Below are positions 5,534-5,905 of a DNA stretch of 5,905 nt, piece by piece. Location: assembly GCA_017960065.1 (NCBI GenBank), contig JAGCZK010000128.1:1-5905 (forward strand), written 5' to 3'. The notes beneath the pieces are model-generated. The model was not told the DNA's origin and searched no databases. It saw nothing but the letters and a program-made list of their open reading frames with translations. Made by a program: the position numbers and the translations under genes. The stretch is from Paludibacteraceae bacterium. Its GTDB lineage: Bacteria; Bacteroidota; Bacteroidia; Bacteroidales; Paludibacteraceae. Positions within the stretch are counted from its first letter, which is position 1. Each line of letters opens with the position of its first letter.

Positions 5534-5905
5534 TTAGCGGCAAATCAGTTTGCCTTGTTCGTACGAACCGTCGGTGTAGGTGACAACCACCAGATAGAAG
5601 CCTTTGTCAACCCCAGTAAGGTCAATTTCAGCCGAATCGAACGTTGCCACTTGGGCACCCGTCAGGCTGAAGAGCGCTACCGAAGAAACCTCTTTGTCGC
5701 TCATCACATACGCCTTTCCGCGTGCCGGGTTCGGGTAGATGGACAGGTTGCTGCCGGTTTCGACCGCTTCCTCCACATTGGTTGCGCAAGTCTTTTCACG
5801 AATCGAGATGTCGGTCAACGTGTAGGTGGTGTTGGTCGGACCATTGTCAATCGAAATGGTCATATCGGGATTGGTCAATGCCTGCGGATTCGTTGCTTCA
5901 AAGCT
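5534..5905 (-). CDS. Secreted or surface protein with type IX secretion C-terminal sorting domain; 5' part outside window
   Basis: Only the last 123 residues are visible, and the frame is open through the window's right edge (it begins SFEATNPQALTNPD), so the TTG near 5878 is not a start. The final 70 or so residues form a Por-secretion (T9SS type A) sorting domain: IYPNPARG with YPNP at fragment residues 57-60, the VALFSLTGAQV strand, IDLTGVDKGFYLVVV with GFY at 102-104, and the closing strand GKLICR. Such tails direct a protein through the type IX machinery, after which they are removed and the protein is released or attached to A-LPS. The part before it, MTISIDNGPTNTTYTLTDIS, resembles the last strands of a beta-sandwich such as a carbohydrate-binding module, but too little remains to say. 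The catalytic or binding function of the whole protein cannot be known from this window. The end in Cys-Arg is a little unusual for this tail. Confidence 0.9.
   Translation of the reverse strand, partial: SFEATNPQALTNPDMTISIDNGPTNTTYTLTDISIREKTCATNVEEAVETGSNLSIYPNPARGKAYVMSDKEVSSVALFSLTGAQVATFDSAEIDLTGVDKGFYLVVVTYTDGSYEQGKLICR

Overview
The window looks like a piece of a Bacteroidota (probably Bacteroidales) chromosome with moderately high GC. Three things point there: the protein tail at the right end carries a type IX secretion (Por) C-terminal sorting domain; two copies of the octamer TATCTTTG fit the Bacteroidota -7 promoter element TAnnTTTG; and the genes lack strong Shine-Dalgarno sequences. 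A hand count over one 60-base line of the large gene gives about 57% GC, which would suit an Alistipes-like or uncultured Bacteroidales genome. The genus is a guess.

Left part (1-4580, + strand): a tightly packed run of five reading frames that reads as one operon. It starts with the C-terminal part of an ATP-dependent [4Fe-4S] activase (BadF/HgdC family), then an 837-residue partner protein with two 2-hydroxyacyl-CoA-dehydratase-like halves. These two are usually one fused polypeptide in related bacteria; here they are separate frames joined by a TGATG stop/start overlap. A TetR-family regulator (11-base overlap), a PrsW-type intramembrane metalloprotease (9-base gap) and a possible 35-residue protein (7-base gap) follow. 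A consensus-like Bacteroidota promoter lies inside the tetR gene, in a patch of unusual AT-rich codons, and could transcribe the protease separately. The run ends at a strong bidirectional hairpin terminator at 4598-4647.

Middle part (4646-5357, - strand): a HigB/Gp49-type toxin gene followed by an XRE-type antitoxin gene with an ATGA overlap, at visibly lower GC (about 42% over four hand-counted lines of the toxin gene). A promoter and a 17-bp palindrome between its two boxes sit just upstream, which suggests autoregulation by the antitoxin. The module converges on the operon and shares its terminator.

Right part (5480-5905): a second, perfect bidirectional hairpin terminator, then the 3' end of a secreted protein with a T9SS sorting domain, on the - strand and running out of the window. 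Apart from the promoter and palindrome, the stretch 5358-5479 shows nothing I can name.

How they may work together: the activase would use ATP hydrolysis to push a low-potential electron into the large Fe-S protein, which carries two matching cysteine triads, as expected for either two [4Fe-4S] clusters or a double-cubane cluster. The substrate is unknown. This redox pair is the most interesting system in the window; the rest is recognisable, with some unusual local regulation.
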